Source: Bradyrhizobium sp. CCBAU 53351 (GTDB taxonomy: Bacteria; Pseudomonadota; Alphaproteobacteria; Rhizobiales; Xanthobacteraceae). From it: DNA of 64,000 bases. The stretch is taken from NCBI RefSeq assembly GCF_015291745.1, contig NZ_CP030059.1, positions 1,577,501 through 1,641,500 of the forward strand, written 5' to 3'. Shown here piece after piece: positions 24,272-32,316 of the stretch. The notes under the pieces were generated by a model. That model was not told where the DNA came from. It did not search any database and saw nothing but the letters and a program-made list of their open reading frames with translations. Every line of letters begins with the position of its first letter. The first letter of the stretch is position 1. Both the position numbers and the translations under genes were made by a program.

Positions 24272-25483
24272 CTAGCGCCGCGGTGGCGGACAGGGCGAGT
24301 AGAACGCGCCGTTCGCAGCATTGATGCGTTCGACACATTGATTGGGATCGGTGACCGTTCCAGCCACCGTGAAGTCGTAGCCCATGCCCTTGATCACCAC
24401 GACGTAGCGGCCGGGAGTGAGCGTAAAGCCGTCCTGCTCCGGTTGCAGCAACAGCATCCTCTGCTGATCCTCGACCGGTCCCACCTTGTAGGGATAGGAC
24501 ATGCTGCGAATGACCCAGGAATCGCCCGCGCTGACCATCGCGGCTTTCCCGGTGGCATCGACCCCCATGGCGCGTGAGACTTTCGCCACGACCCGAACTT
24601 CGGTCCCGCTTGCATCGACACCACCGTCGGGCCTGAACACGATGAACTTGACGTCGCCGTCCATCAGCGTGGTCGCGCTCGGCGTGTTGATGGCCGCCGA
24701 GATCGCGACGCGGCGGTCCGGAATCTTGCCCGGTACCGACTTGAGCTCATGGAGCTGGCCCTCGCTCAAGGCGTAGACGCCGAACGTCGTCGGCAGAGGC
24801 ATCGAAGGTTGTGCAGCCTGCGCCGGCTCCTTCTGACTATCCGGGGTCCGTTCAACAGCCTCGCTCACGGCGGGAGGCGGACTGGCGCCCGGCTGAGATT
24901 GCGGGCCGTTCGGTGCTCGCTCGGGCGGCGGCACCGTCTGCGACAAGTTGGTCAGTTGTGACTTCAGCCGAGGCCAATAGACAGCCGCGGTCGCGCCCCC
25001 GCCAATGAGCAGGAGGATGATTGCCAGTCGAACCAGAGACTTGAAGGCGCCGCTTCGTTTGGGTCGGTCGAGCGAATCCGCAGGACGGCGCGGTGCTCCC
25101 GTGTCCTTCGGGCTGGACGGCGCAGCCGAAACCGGTGACGGCACCGGAACGGGTGGGGGAGTCGAAGTTTGGACCGCCGGGGTCACCGGAGCGGTGGTTG
25201 CCGCGACCAGTTTCTGCTGTTCCGCCGCGGCGCTGCGCTCGAAGGAACGTTCGACCTCCTTGATGGCACGTTCGAGGACCTGCTGGAGCTCGCGGGATTC
25301 CCGCGCCTCGGTGTGGGTGAATTGCTCCAGCAGCTTGACGCGCGCCAACTCATAGACGATCTCCCGCATCTGCTGGGGATCGTCGGATACGGCGCGGATG
25401 CGGCTCGACAGGAGACGGATAAACCCGGCTTTGATCTGTTGCGCCGAGGGGGCGTTGGCCGCAGTTTCACCGGAGTCGGTCAT
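24272..25483 (-). CDS. Inner-membrane protein with proline-rich linker, unknown function
   Basis: 403 residues from the ATG at 25483 (MTDSGETAANAPS). A cytoplasmic helical domain (about 10-95) is followed by a proline/serine/threonine-rich linker (about 95-140), one transmembrane helix (LVRLAIILLLIGGGATAAVYW, about 148-168), another low-complexity stretch, and a periplasmic domain of about 180 residues with two cysteines near its end (DPNQCVERIN and YSPCPPP). The type is common as a conserved hypothetical in Bradyrhizobium. A single-span layout like this suits an envelope sensor or scaffold. No enzymatic motif is visible. Confidence 0.75.
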   Translation of the reverse strand: MTDSGETAANAPSAQQIKAGFIRLLSSRIRAVSDDPQQMREIVYELARVKLLEQFTHTEARESRELQQVLERAIKEVERSFERSAAAEQQKLVAATTAPVTPAVQTSTPPPVPVPSPVSAAPSSPKDTGAPRRPADSLDRPKRSGAFKSLVRLAIILLLIGGGATAAVYWPRLKSQLTNLSQTVPPPERAPNGPQSQPGASPPPAVSEAVERTPDSQKEPAQAAQPSMPLPTTFGVYALSEGQLHELKSVPGKIPDRRVAISAAINTPSATTLMDGDVKFIVFRPDGGVDASGTEVRVVAKVSRAMGVDATGKAAMVSAGDSWVIRSMSYPYKVGPVEDQQRMLLLQPEQDGFTLTPGRYVVVIKGMGYDFTVAGTVTDPNQCVERINAANGAFYSPCPPPRR

Positions 25484-25667
25484 CAAGGCGATCAAGTAGC
25501 CCGGATAAGGCCATTTCGCTAGGTTTTTCCGCCTGAAACCTCGCGATCGAGGCAGCTCTCCCGCGGATGAACGGGTCTGCCGACGTCCCTCTCGGTCCCT
25601 TGAAGGCGCTTGCTTTTAGGGGAAAACCTGTGACATTTCGCCAAGCTCCTCTTTCCGGTGTTCAACC

Positions 25668-25910
25668 ATGCGCGGCGTTCTGACAGTCCTCTCGGTCTTG
25701 ACCTTCCTGGCCTCGCCTGCCGTTGCGCAGGGGATCAAGGATCAGGCCAACACCACGAGCTCCAGCATCATCACGACGCCGACGAAGAAGGCGCAAACCA
25801 CCCAGGCGGCGTCCCGGCCGACCGCGGTCCGGCATGTGACGGGGCTTCCGGCCGGAAAGTCGGCGCAAGGCGTCTGGCGCGACGGCAAGCTGGTCGCCGT
25901 TCCCCGCTGA
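25668..25910 (+). CDS. Small exported protein, AQG type
   Basis: 80 residues. Signal peptide MRGVLTVLSVLTFLASPAVA with cleavage before QGIKDQ. The mature 60 residues are Thr/Ser-rich at first and end with a basic segment (GVWRDGKLVAVPR). It shares the AQG-x-K-D-Q junction with the protein at 18155 and a similar one with that at 25980. No cysteine. Probably periplasmic; function unknown. Confidence 0.7.
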   Translation: MRGVLTVLSVLTFLASPAVAQGIKDQANTTSSSIITTPTKKAQTTQAASRPTAVRHVTGLPAGKSAQGVWRDGKLVAVPR

Positions 25911-25979
25911 GGCTGCGACCCAACGAAGCGTGAAGGAACGGTGATCGCCTCCCTGACGTTCACGCTCGGGAGATATCAT

Positions 25980-26219
25980 ATGAAACGACCAGTTCTGATC
26001 GCCATTGCGTTGCTTGTGCCCGCCGCTGCCTGGGCCCAGGGCGTCAATGACCCGTCGACGCCCAACCGCAACGTGACCATCGTCAATCCGTCGCAGCCGG
26101 CGCCCCCCAACGCGACGCCGAATATCCCGAGCCGTATCGAGCCGCCTGTGACCAGGGGCGGATACGCCCGACCCTATCATGGGAATAGAACCCGGGGCAG
26201 TGGCTCGAGCCGCCGTTAG
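25980..26219 (+). CDS. Small exported protein, AQG type
   Basis: 79 residues. The signal peptide MKRPVLIAIALLVPAAAWA is cleaved before QGVNDP. The mature part is proline- and asparagine-rich (QPAPPNATPNIPSRIEPP) with a basic tail. A cgggag ribosome site precedes the ATG. It lies 69 bases after the similar gene at 25668, so both may be one transcription unit. Function unknown; low complexity suggests an unstructured periplasmic or wall-associated peptide. Confidence 0.7.
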   Translation: MKRPVLIAIALLVPAAAWAQGVNDPSTPNRNVTIVNPSQPAPPNATPNIPSRIEPPVTRGGYARPYHGNRTRGSGSSRR

Positions 26220-26252
26220 TCGCGCTGAACACCCGCCAAGACGCAGGGCCGG

Positions 26253-26630
26253 CTATTGCGGATTGACCTCGACCTCGAGTGTCGATGTTCCTGCAACCTG
26301 TCGGTTCTTGCCCGAGATCAGCAGCGTGAACTTGTCGCTGCCGGGCGCCTCGGCTTCTGCCGAATAGCGGAAGCCGGATCCCACCACCGCCAATTGACCC
26401 CGTGATGGCCCGCTGACGACCGATACCTTGAAAATCTGCATGTAAGACCAGCGCAGGCCCTGGATGCACTCCGCGCCGGGCGCGATCGACATCGTCCACC
26501 TCACCGTATCGTGCGACAAGGCAAACGGCGTCCGTTCCTTGATGCAGAGTGGGCTTGCCTGCACCGCGAGGCCAGACATGGCGGACGCCGCGACGACAAC
26601 ACCTGACAGCACTACCGGTCGTGTACGCAT
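26253..26630 (-). CDS. Small exported protein, unknown
   Basis: 125 residues from the ATG at 26630 (MRTRPVVLSGVVV), with ggtggag upstream. The signal peptide ends near VQA/SPLC. The mature domain of about 100 residues contains two cysteines (SPLCIKERT and GAECIQGLRW) and beta-strand-like repeats in its C-terminal half (VSGPSRGQLAVVGSGFRYSA, then FTLLISGKNRQVAGTSTLEV), suggesting an Ig-like or cadherin-like fold. A GTG at 26645 is an alternative start. Periplasmic or secreted; function unknown. Confidence 0.65.
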   Translation of the reverse strand: MRTRPVVLSGVVVAASAMSGLAVQASPLCIKERTPFALSHDTVRWTMSIAPGAECIQGLRWSYMQIFKVSVVSGPSRGQLAVVGSGFRYSAEAEAPGSDKFTLLISGKNRQVAGTSTLEVEVNPQ

Positions 26631-27007
26631 TCTCAGCAACTCCACCAGCTTGTGCCGAGATCCGGCGCGATTTAACGAGGTCTTGAAACGCAGCTGTTTG
26701 CCTTCGAGCCGCTCATCATACGTTCAGAAAGCGCGGTCATCCGGTCGGCTCTCTCCAGATCACGCCATCCTACCTCAGTTTTGCCCGAAGGATCAAACCG
26801 GATTCGGGAAAGACGTAGCTGATTGAAATGGCTGGCGCCGGGCTACCGTGCATGGGGTTATTTTTCGATTTTGAGGGAGGGGGCCGCCGAAGCTCCCAAG
26901 GGCTCATGCGGCTGACTTTGCGAATCCACATTCTTGCAATCGGGAGCCCGATGAGCTGAAGCTGTCGCGGCCTTTGACCATTGTGGTCCTTCTGTGGAGT
27001 CTTCGGA
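26631..27007. other. 377-base gap between divergent genes
   Basis: Lies between the starts of the leftward gene at 26630 and the rightward gene at 27008. It should hold both promoters. No coding region, repeat or RNA gene is supported. Confidence 0.4.
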
Positions 27008-27457
27008 GTGCAATCGATTCGCCGCAAGTCCGTATCCCATCGCCGGCTGCTGGAGAAAGCGCCGCTCAAGGCGATCGTGGCCACCGCTGTTGGACTTGCC
27101 GTGCAAGTTGCCTGTCCGCTCTCGTGTCAGGCACAGAGCGAGCCGGAGCCGTCGGTCAACGACTATCTTCCGCCAAGCGAGCCGGAAGTGACGCGCGACG
27201 AGTGGCGGCAACGCATTGAGGACGCACGCCGCCGCGCCAGGGAGGTCTCGCGCGAGCGGCGGGAGCATCCGGAGCTCTACAAGCCTGTCCCGGAAGATCA
27301 GGACCTCGTCGCGACCGAACGTCTGCTCCGCGACGACAGCCTGCAGCGAGGCGACATCGTCACGACCAAGAAGGGCATGTTCGTCTACCAGGGGCGATCC
27401 GATCAGCCGCGCCGCGATCAGGATTTTGTGCCGGTCAACCCGAAATCGGTGCGCTGA
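27008..27457 (+). CDS. Exported basic protein, unknown
   Basis: 149 residues from the GTG at 27008; the frame is open from 26981. A long basic N region is followed by a hydrophobic stretch (AIVATAVGLAVQVACPLSC) and a likely cleavage at QAQ/SEPEPS. The mature part is hydrophilic with a very Arg/Glu-rich helix (RDEWRQRIEDARRRAREVSR) and a C-terminal segment that looks like a small beta domain (GDIVTTKKGMFVYQGRSD). No known family recognised. It converges with the gene ending at 27461. Confidence 0.6.
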   Translation: MQSIRRKSVSHRRLLEKAPLKAIVATAVGLAVQVACPLSCQAQSEPEPSVNDYLPPSEPEVTRDEWRQRIEDARRRAREVSRERREHPELYKPVPEDQDLVATERLLRDDSLQRGDIVTTKKGMFVYQGRSDQPRRDQDFVPVNPKSVR

Positions 27458-27460
27458 ACT

Positions 27461-28123
27461 TCAGTACCGCCGCAGGATCTCGTTGAACTTGGGATCGGTC
27501 ATTTTCGTGGTGTCGAGCAGCAGCGACTTGCCTTGCGGCGTGGCCTGCACATAGGCCGCGATCAGCAGCGGCTCGTAACGGGAGCGATTGGCCAGCGCGG
27601 AGCGGATGTCGGATTGCGCCAGCAGCTTGATCTCCTCATCCGTCGCGGCGGCGCCCGAGGTCACGGTCCGGACGCGGGCGAAGGCGACGTCGATCGGCAC
27701 CGATCCGGTCAAATAGGACATCTTCACCGCCGGCGTTGCCGCTTCGCCGGCTTGGGCCTGCAGCGTGCCGAGCGTGAGCCAGAGCGCGGGCCTGATCGGC
27801 GAGACCTTCAAGGCCGAGACCACGGCGGCCTGGGCGGCCTTGTTCTCGCGGGCTCGTCCGTCCGCATCGACTGCGGGCCGATGAAGAACGTCAGCAGCCT
27901 TCGCGGCCGCGTAGTTCGCGAGCAGGTCCCCATCCAGCGAAAACGATGCCAAAGCACCGCCGGCCGCCAGCTTCGCCTTCTCGGGCGGGATCTCGCCCGA
28001 GAACAAATCGCTGGCGCGAAAATCCGGTCGGACGAAATCGCCGTAGAAGGCCATGGCGGCATGAAGCGCCAGCAGGATCGCGGCGCAAATGCCGATGACG
28101 CGAAGCAGGATCATGCGGTTCAT
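27461..28123 (-). CDS. Membrane-anchored helical protein near the polysaccharide locus
   Basis: 220 residues. One N-terminal membrane helix (ILLRVIGICAAILLALHAAM, about 4-25), then a periplasmic helical domain with TPR-like segments (SPIRPALWLTLGTLQAQAGE). The general plan (single N-terminal helix, then helical repeats around an x-LWL-x-L motif) is like the protein at 39107 inside the polysaccharide locus, which has SFLWLMLYS at the equivalent place. This suggests a related role in envelope polysaccharide handling. It lies 62 bases downstream of the phosphatase gene, likely in one operon with it. Confidence 0.65.
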   Translation of the reverse strand: MNRMILLRVIGICAAILLALHAAMAFYGDFVRPDFRASDLFSGEIPPEKAKLAAGGALASFSLDGDLLANYAAAKAADVLHRPAVDADGRARENKAAQAAVVSALKVSPIRPALWLTLGTLQAQAGEAATPAVKMSYLTGSVPIDVAFARVRTVTSGAAATDEEIKLLAQSDIRSALANRSRYEPLLIAAYVQATPQGKSLLLDTTKMTDPKFNEILRRY

Positions 28124-28185
28124 GGTGGAATCGACGCGGCCTGTGAGGGCAAAGCAAATACGGGATTCAAGGGAAAGCGGGGACC

Positions 28186-28923
28186 TTAAATTGCCATCAG
28201 ACTATCGCCCTGGATCGTCAACAGCGTCAAGTTGCCGGTCGCGTAGGCGCCGGTGTCGATGTTGATGCGGTTCGGGCGAATGTCGGGCACGCTGACCGGC
28301 GTATGACCGTGGACGATATATTTGCCGAAGCGCTCCTCGGACGCCAGGAACTCCTCGCGGATCCAGAGCATGTCTTCATCCTTCTGGCGCTCGAGCGCGA
28401 CGCCGGGCTTGACGCCGGCATGGACGAAGAAGAAGTCGCCGCAGGTAAAGGACGAGGGCAGTTGCTGCAGGAAGGTCAGGTGCTCCGGCGGCAGCGCGCG
28501 CTTCAGTCCGTCGATCAACTCGACCTGCTGCTCCGCGGACGGGTTCATGGTCGGCGTGATGCCGTAAGAGACCAGCGTCAGCAGGCCGCCATAGTGGCGC
28601 CACTCTTGGAGGCGGGCGGGGTCCTTGAGGACCTCGAGCAGGAAGACCTCGTGGTTGCCCTTCAGGCAAACCGTCTCGTGCGATTTCGAGCGCGCGATCA
28701 ATAGATCGAGAACGGCGCGGGAGTCCGGGCCGCGGTCGACATAGTCGCCGAGAAAGACCTGAATGGCCCGCTCGGGGGCGGAGCGGGCAAGATCGGCGTC
28801 GATGACGGTTAACAGCGATTGAAGCAGATCGGCGCGGCCGTGCACGTCGCCGATTGCATAGACGCGAATGCCATCGGGGAGCCGAGGCTTGGTTTTCTTT
28901 CGAAAGCGCGAGGAAAGGCCCAT
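28186..28923 (-). CDS. Calcineurin-like serine/threonine protein phosphatase
   Basis: 245 residues with all metallophosphoesterase motifs: GDVHGR near residue 25, GDYVDRG near 60, GNHE near 90, and the C-terminal HGHTP near 210. This is the bacterial PPP type (ApaH/PrpA-like), which dephosphorylates proteins or nucleotides using two metal ions. Related phosphatases often sit in rhizobial exopolysaccharide loci. One possible partner is the tyrosine kinase encoded at 36837, but PPP enzymes mostly act on Ser/Thr, so this is inference. The start is the ATG at 28923. Confidence 0.88.
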   Translation of the reverse strand: MGLSSRFRKKTKPRLPDGIRVYAIGDVHGRADLLQSLLTVIDADLARSAPERAIQVFLGDYVDRGPDSRAVLDLLIARSKSHETVCLKGNHEVFLLEVLKDPARLQEWRHYGGLLTLVSYGITPTMNPSAEQQVELIDGLKRALPPEHLTFLQQLPSSFTCGDFFFVHAGVKPGVALERQKDEDMLWIREEFLASEERFGKYIVHGHTPVSVPDIRPNRINIDTGAYATGNLTLLTIQGDSLMAI

Positions 28924-29116
28924 CAGGTCGGTCGAATCGCATCCAGCGTCACGAGCGGAACGTCGTGACCGCTCTTAGCAGAACAAGTTACACATCGGTA
29001 TTCTTAATTGTTTCCGACCAAGTCATCCGCATTTTGATTAAAGGATCGTGCGGCCTTTGAGCCGTATTTCAAGACGTCTCGCGTAGCGTCTCCTCAACAA
29101 GAACGGGGAGCGCGAC

Positions 29117-29743
29117 ATGCGCAAGATTGTAAAGTTCCTGGCGGCCGTGGCCGCGATCGTCGGTGCTGCAGGGGTGCAGCAGCGTGCTGAAGCCGCTTTC
29201 GTCGGTGCGCCCTTGGGGCTGCGCGGCGCCATCCAGTACATCAAGTTCGACCAGCCGACGCTGGCGCCGATGGCCTACACGCTGTTTTGCCTGAAGTACA
29301 AGGACGAGTGCAAGCCGCGGCCGCAGCAGATCGTGTTCCGTGGCGGCCGGCTGAAGCTCACGGCGGAGCGGATGGCGCAAATGCAAGAGGTCAACCGGCA
29401 GGTCAATACCGCCATTCGTCCGGAGGCCAATCTCGAAGGGTTGCGCGGCGAGAAATGGCTGCTGCATCCGACCAGCGGCGACTGCAACGACTACGCTGTG
29501 ACAAAACGCCACGAGTTGATCGCCATGGGCTTTCCGGCGCGCTCCGTGCTGCTCAGCGAGGTCGTGACCACCTGGGGCGAGCATCATCTCGTGGTCGTGG
29601 TGCGGACTTTCTCCGGCGATCTCGTGCTCGACAATCTCTCCGGTCACATCCTGCCGTGGTCGAAGAAGCCCTATCGCTGGGTCCGCATTCAGTCGCCCAA
29701 GAACCCGAACTACTGGGCGTCCCTCGGCGATCGCGCGGTCTGA
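29117..29743 (+). CDS. Transglutaminase-like cysteine peptidase (BTLCP, LapG-related)
   Basis: 208 residues. The signal peptide (MRKIVKFLAAVAAIVGAAG) is cleaved near AEA/AFV. The BTLCP domain has the expected triad: Cys in GDCNDYAVTKRHEL, His in GEHHLVVVV, and Asp in LVLDNLSG. LapG-type members cut surface adhesins under control of c-di-GMP receptors in pseudomonads. Here no LapD-like gene is adjacent, so the target is unknown. Ribosome site ggggag lies before the ATG. A second member of the family is encoded at 57811. Divergent from the phosphatase gene. Confidence 0.85.
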   Translation: MRKIVKFLAAVAAIVGAAGVQQRAEAAFVGAPLGLRGAIQYIKFDQPTLAPMAYTLFCLKYKDECKPRPQQIVFRGGRLKLTAERMAQMQEVNRQVNTAIRPEANLEGLRGEKWLLHPTSGDCNDYAVTKRHELIAMGFPARSVLLSEVVTTWGEHHLVVVVRTFSGDLVLDNLSGHILPWSKKPYRWVRIQSPKNPNYWASLGDRAV

Positions 29744-29754
29744 TCACCCGCGCT

Positions 29755-31029
29755 CTATCGTGATCCGGACTGGCCGACGCTCTGCGACAGGCCCAGTCCC
29801 ACGATCACCGCAAGACACAGGATTGCTGCGGGCCGCAGCAATCCGGGACCTGCGAAGCTCTGAACCAGCGCAAACAGAACACAGGCCGCGGCGGCCGCAG
29901 GGAAGAACGAGTCACGTCCGCGCTGCAAAGCACCGAAGAACAGCCGTACCAAAGCGATCAGGGCTGCCAGCACCGCAAGAGCAAGACCGATCGCTCCCAT
30001 GCCGGCGAAGATCGCTGTTGCCGTCGACGGCGCCGCCAAGGCCGCTCCGGCATCGCTCTGATAGATCCTGCCGACCGCCGAAAACGTCCCTGCGCCCGCG
30101 CCGAACCAGCGTGTGTCCGCCAACATCCGCTCCAGCGCAGCCCGCGTTTCCGCGCCGATGTCGGGATTGAGCCGCAGGAGGATCGGCCCGGAGCTCTGTT
30201 CGAACAGGAAGGTCAAGACAATGGCCGATCCGATCAGCGCGGCGGCGGCGAGCGCGCTCGCCGCCAAGGGCGACAGATCAAGCCGGCGGATGACGAGGAT
30301 CAGAAGGATCAATACGACGCCGAAGCCCGCGGCGATCGCGTCGTTGGTCCCGGAAAGGCCGAACACCGCGGCTGCGCTGATCAGGGCTCCGGCAAGGCCG
30401 AGCAGGCCAAGCATGATCGAGCGAAGCAGCGAGTGATGCGTTTCGGCCCGCTCCGCGGCAAGCTGCATCACGGCAAGATTCAGGACGAGGCCGAACCCTG
30501 CCAGGGTCGTCGCGAACTCGGACGTTGCGGTCGCCCCCGCAATGGCCGGCAAGAGCCGGTGCAGATCCAGGGTCAAGGCGGAGACCGCTGTGATGCCAGC
30601 GAGGACAAACAGGACAAGCTCGGCGCGGCCGCGATCGCGGACGACCACAATGGTTACGCCGAGCAGCGCGGTTGCTGCCAGCGCCAGCATCAGCGCGTTC
30701 AGGGTCAAGCCAAGATCGGCGGTGACCGGCCCGAACGGGAGGCCACCAAGTGCGTCGCGAGCGCTCGCCCAGATCGGATGCCCGAAGCCCAGCGGAAGCG
30801 GCATCAGTTGCGCGGCGATCAGCAGCGGAATGGCGATCAGGATCCAGCGGGCCCAGGAGGTCGCGCGGACATAGTGGTCGTAGTCGGCTTTTCGCGCGCT
30901 GAGCGTGGCTGCCAGCAAGCTCAGCGCGGCAGCCATCATCCCGAGCTGCGCACCGAACTTGGCGCCGGCGATTTCGAGAGCGGATGCGGAAACGATGGAA
31001 ACGATGAGGGCAAAATAAGCGAGGGACAA
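29755..31029 (-). CDS. O-antigen ligase/polymerase-like membrane protein
   Basis: 424 residues with about eleven predicted membrane helices. A loop near 290-325 reads ADTRWFGAGAGTFSAVGRIY, the counterpart of the NPWFGTGLGTF loop in Wzy/WaaL proteins. It is therefore likely to polymerise or ligate polysaccharide repeats at the periplasmic face. The TTG at 31029 is the only start near the end of the frame, since no ATG lies before the first helix. Two more proteins of this class are encoded at 34315 and 42522. Compared with those, this one is shorter and more Ala/Leu-rich. Confidence 0.65.
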   Translation of the reverse strand: MSLAYFALIVSIVSASALEIAGAKFGAQLGMMAAALSLLAATLSARKADYDHYVRATSWARWILIAIPLLIAAQLMPLPLGFGHPIWASARDALGGLPFGPVTADLGLTLNALMLALAATALLGVTIVVVRDRGRAELVLFVLAGITAVSALTLDLHRLLPAIAGATATSEFATTLAGFGLVLNLAVMQLAAERAETHHSLLRSIMLGLLGLAGALISAAAVFGLSGTNDAIAAGFGVVLILLILVIRRLDLSPLAASALAAAALIGSAIVLTFLFEQSSGPILLRLNPDIGAETRAALERMLADTRWFGAGAGTFSAVGRIYQSDAGAALAAPSTATAIFAGMGAIGLALAVLAALIALVRLFFGALQRGRDSFFPAAAAACVLFALVQSFAGPGLLRPAAILCLAVIVGLGLSQSVGQSGSR

Positions 31030-31114
31030 ACGGCGCGCTCGATACGGATTCCTGAAACGATCAGGTCACCATACAAGCGAGCGGGTGGTTTTCAAACAGA
31101 GGCCTACGCCGTGA

Positions 31115-31390
31115 TCAGCGCGTGGCCTTAACCGCTCGACCGAAGACGCGGGTGGCGCGTGCGGCGGCAAGGGCAAAGCGGGCCCCTGAACCGAAGAGGT
31201 AACCGCCCTGGAGGGCGATAGCCGCGAAGGCCGCAGCCTTCATGCCTTCAAGGAAGCCAAGGCTGGTCATCATGCTGACCGGCAGCATGGTGAGCACCAG
31301 CGCAAATGTGATCGGCAGGAGCACGAACACGCGAAAGCGCTGGCCCAGCACGGCACCTGTGAGAAAGCTGAAAATCAAAAAGGCGGTCAT
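31115..31390 (-). CDS. Small membrane protein
   Basis: 91 residues from the ATG at 31390 (MTAFLIFSFLTGAVLG); an ATG three codons further upstream (31399) is also possible. Three hydrophobic stretches (about 1-17, 20-45, 50-70) are followed by a basic C-terminal tail (ATRVFGRAVKATR) that should face the cytoplasm. It lies upstream of and in the same direction as the polymerase-like gene, 85 bases away, and may be in its operon. No family recognised. Confidence 0.6.
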   Translation of the reverse strand: MTAFLIFSFLTGAVLGQRFRVFVLLPITFALVLTMLPVSMMTSLGFLEGMKAAAFAAIALQGGYLFGSGARFALAAARATRVFGRAVKATR

Positions 31391-31467
31391 CCGAAACACT
31401 CCCCCGTGCTTCGGACCCTAGGTTCCCGACCTTAAAAAGACCCTTAAGTTGTATGGCTAAATTTGGC

Positions 31468-32040
31468 CTATTGGCCGCAATTTGCCAGCAGCGAATGGTA
31501 GGCTTCGCGCAAGCCGTTCAATGCCACCATACCCTTGATCTCGCTGTCGCTTTCCTTGACCACCACCGACAATGAGGCCGTGGTCTGCCACTTCCCCGCG
31601 GCAAAGGCCGAGACCTCGTCGGGCAACAGCACCGCGGCACCCGCGGCCGCCATGCTGCCCTCGAAGCTCAAGGTGCCGCCGCCGCTCGCCGCAAGGGTCA
31701 CCTTGGGGCGGCTCCTAGGCGGGAAGGGCCGGATCAAGGCCACCAGCACGTCGATCTTGCCCTTCGGGGCGCAGCGGACGATCAGGCCGGCGAAGTCCGG
31801 GTCCGATTGGGTCGTGTCCGCGGTCTTCATGATCGCGGCGAAGCTCTCGCCGTCCTTGGCCCCTTGCGTCCGGGTGAATTTCCAAACGGACGTGGACACA
31901 GACCCGGCAACCGCGACCACGGCCGCACCGCGACACCACCCCCCGGCGCTGCCAGGGCAAGCGACGGCGGGGCCCCATCCGCGATCGGCGGCGCCAAGGA
32001 GGGAGCCCGCCAATAGCGGGATCAGAAGGAGGCCAGACAC
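31468..32040 (-). CDS. Exported protein, unknown
   Basis: 190 residues from a GTG at 32040, preceded by aggaact. An N-terminal hydrophobic stretch (MSGLLLIPLLAGSLLGAA) could be a signal peptide. The mature part contains a stretch SVWKFTRTQGAKDGESFAAI, a cysteine in VRCAPKGKID, and a closing LANCGQ; the two cysteines could pair. The middle looks like beta strands. Similar small proteins occur beside rhizobial polysaccharide genes, but I do not recognise a named family. It is divergent from the exporter gene at 32317. Confidence 0.6.
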   Translation of the reverse strand: MSGLLLIPLLAGSLLGAADRGWGPAVACPGSAGGWCRGAAVVAVAGSVSTSVWKFTRTQGAKDGESFAAIMKTADTTQSDPDFAGLIVRCAPKGKIDVLVALIRPFPPRSRPKVTLAASGGGTLSFEGSMAAAGAAVLLPDEVSAFAAGKWQTTASLSVVVKESDSEIKGMVALNGLREAYHSLLANCGQ

Positions 32041-32279
32041 GGGGAGTTCCTATCCTTAACAGCCCAGACTTAGCAGACGGCCGAGAGGTCAAGAAGCCCT
32101 GCGCTCGACACACCGCCCCCACGGCTGGGGCGATCTGCTCACCAACCGGGCACACGAAATACAACAAATGGTCACAAAGGGTTAAACTAAGCCCCAAAGA
32201 GTGGCCCACACGCAACAGTGGCCGACCGATTGCTCCGTTAACTACCGGGAACACTTGTCGCACCACCCCCTAGGCCGTA

Positions 32280-32297
32280 CCAATTTACGTCAATTGG
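32280..32297. promoter_or_regulatory. Palindrome upstream of the exporter gene
   Basis: CCAATT-TACGTC-AATTGG forms a perfect 6-bp inverted repeat with 6-bp spacer, 19 bases before the ATG at 32317. Its symmetry and place suit a repressor or activator site for the exporter gene. The regulator is unknown. Confidence 0.45.
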
Positions 32298-32316
32298 GGA
32301 CCCTCGGGCGCGATTC

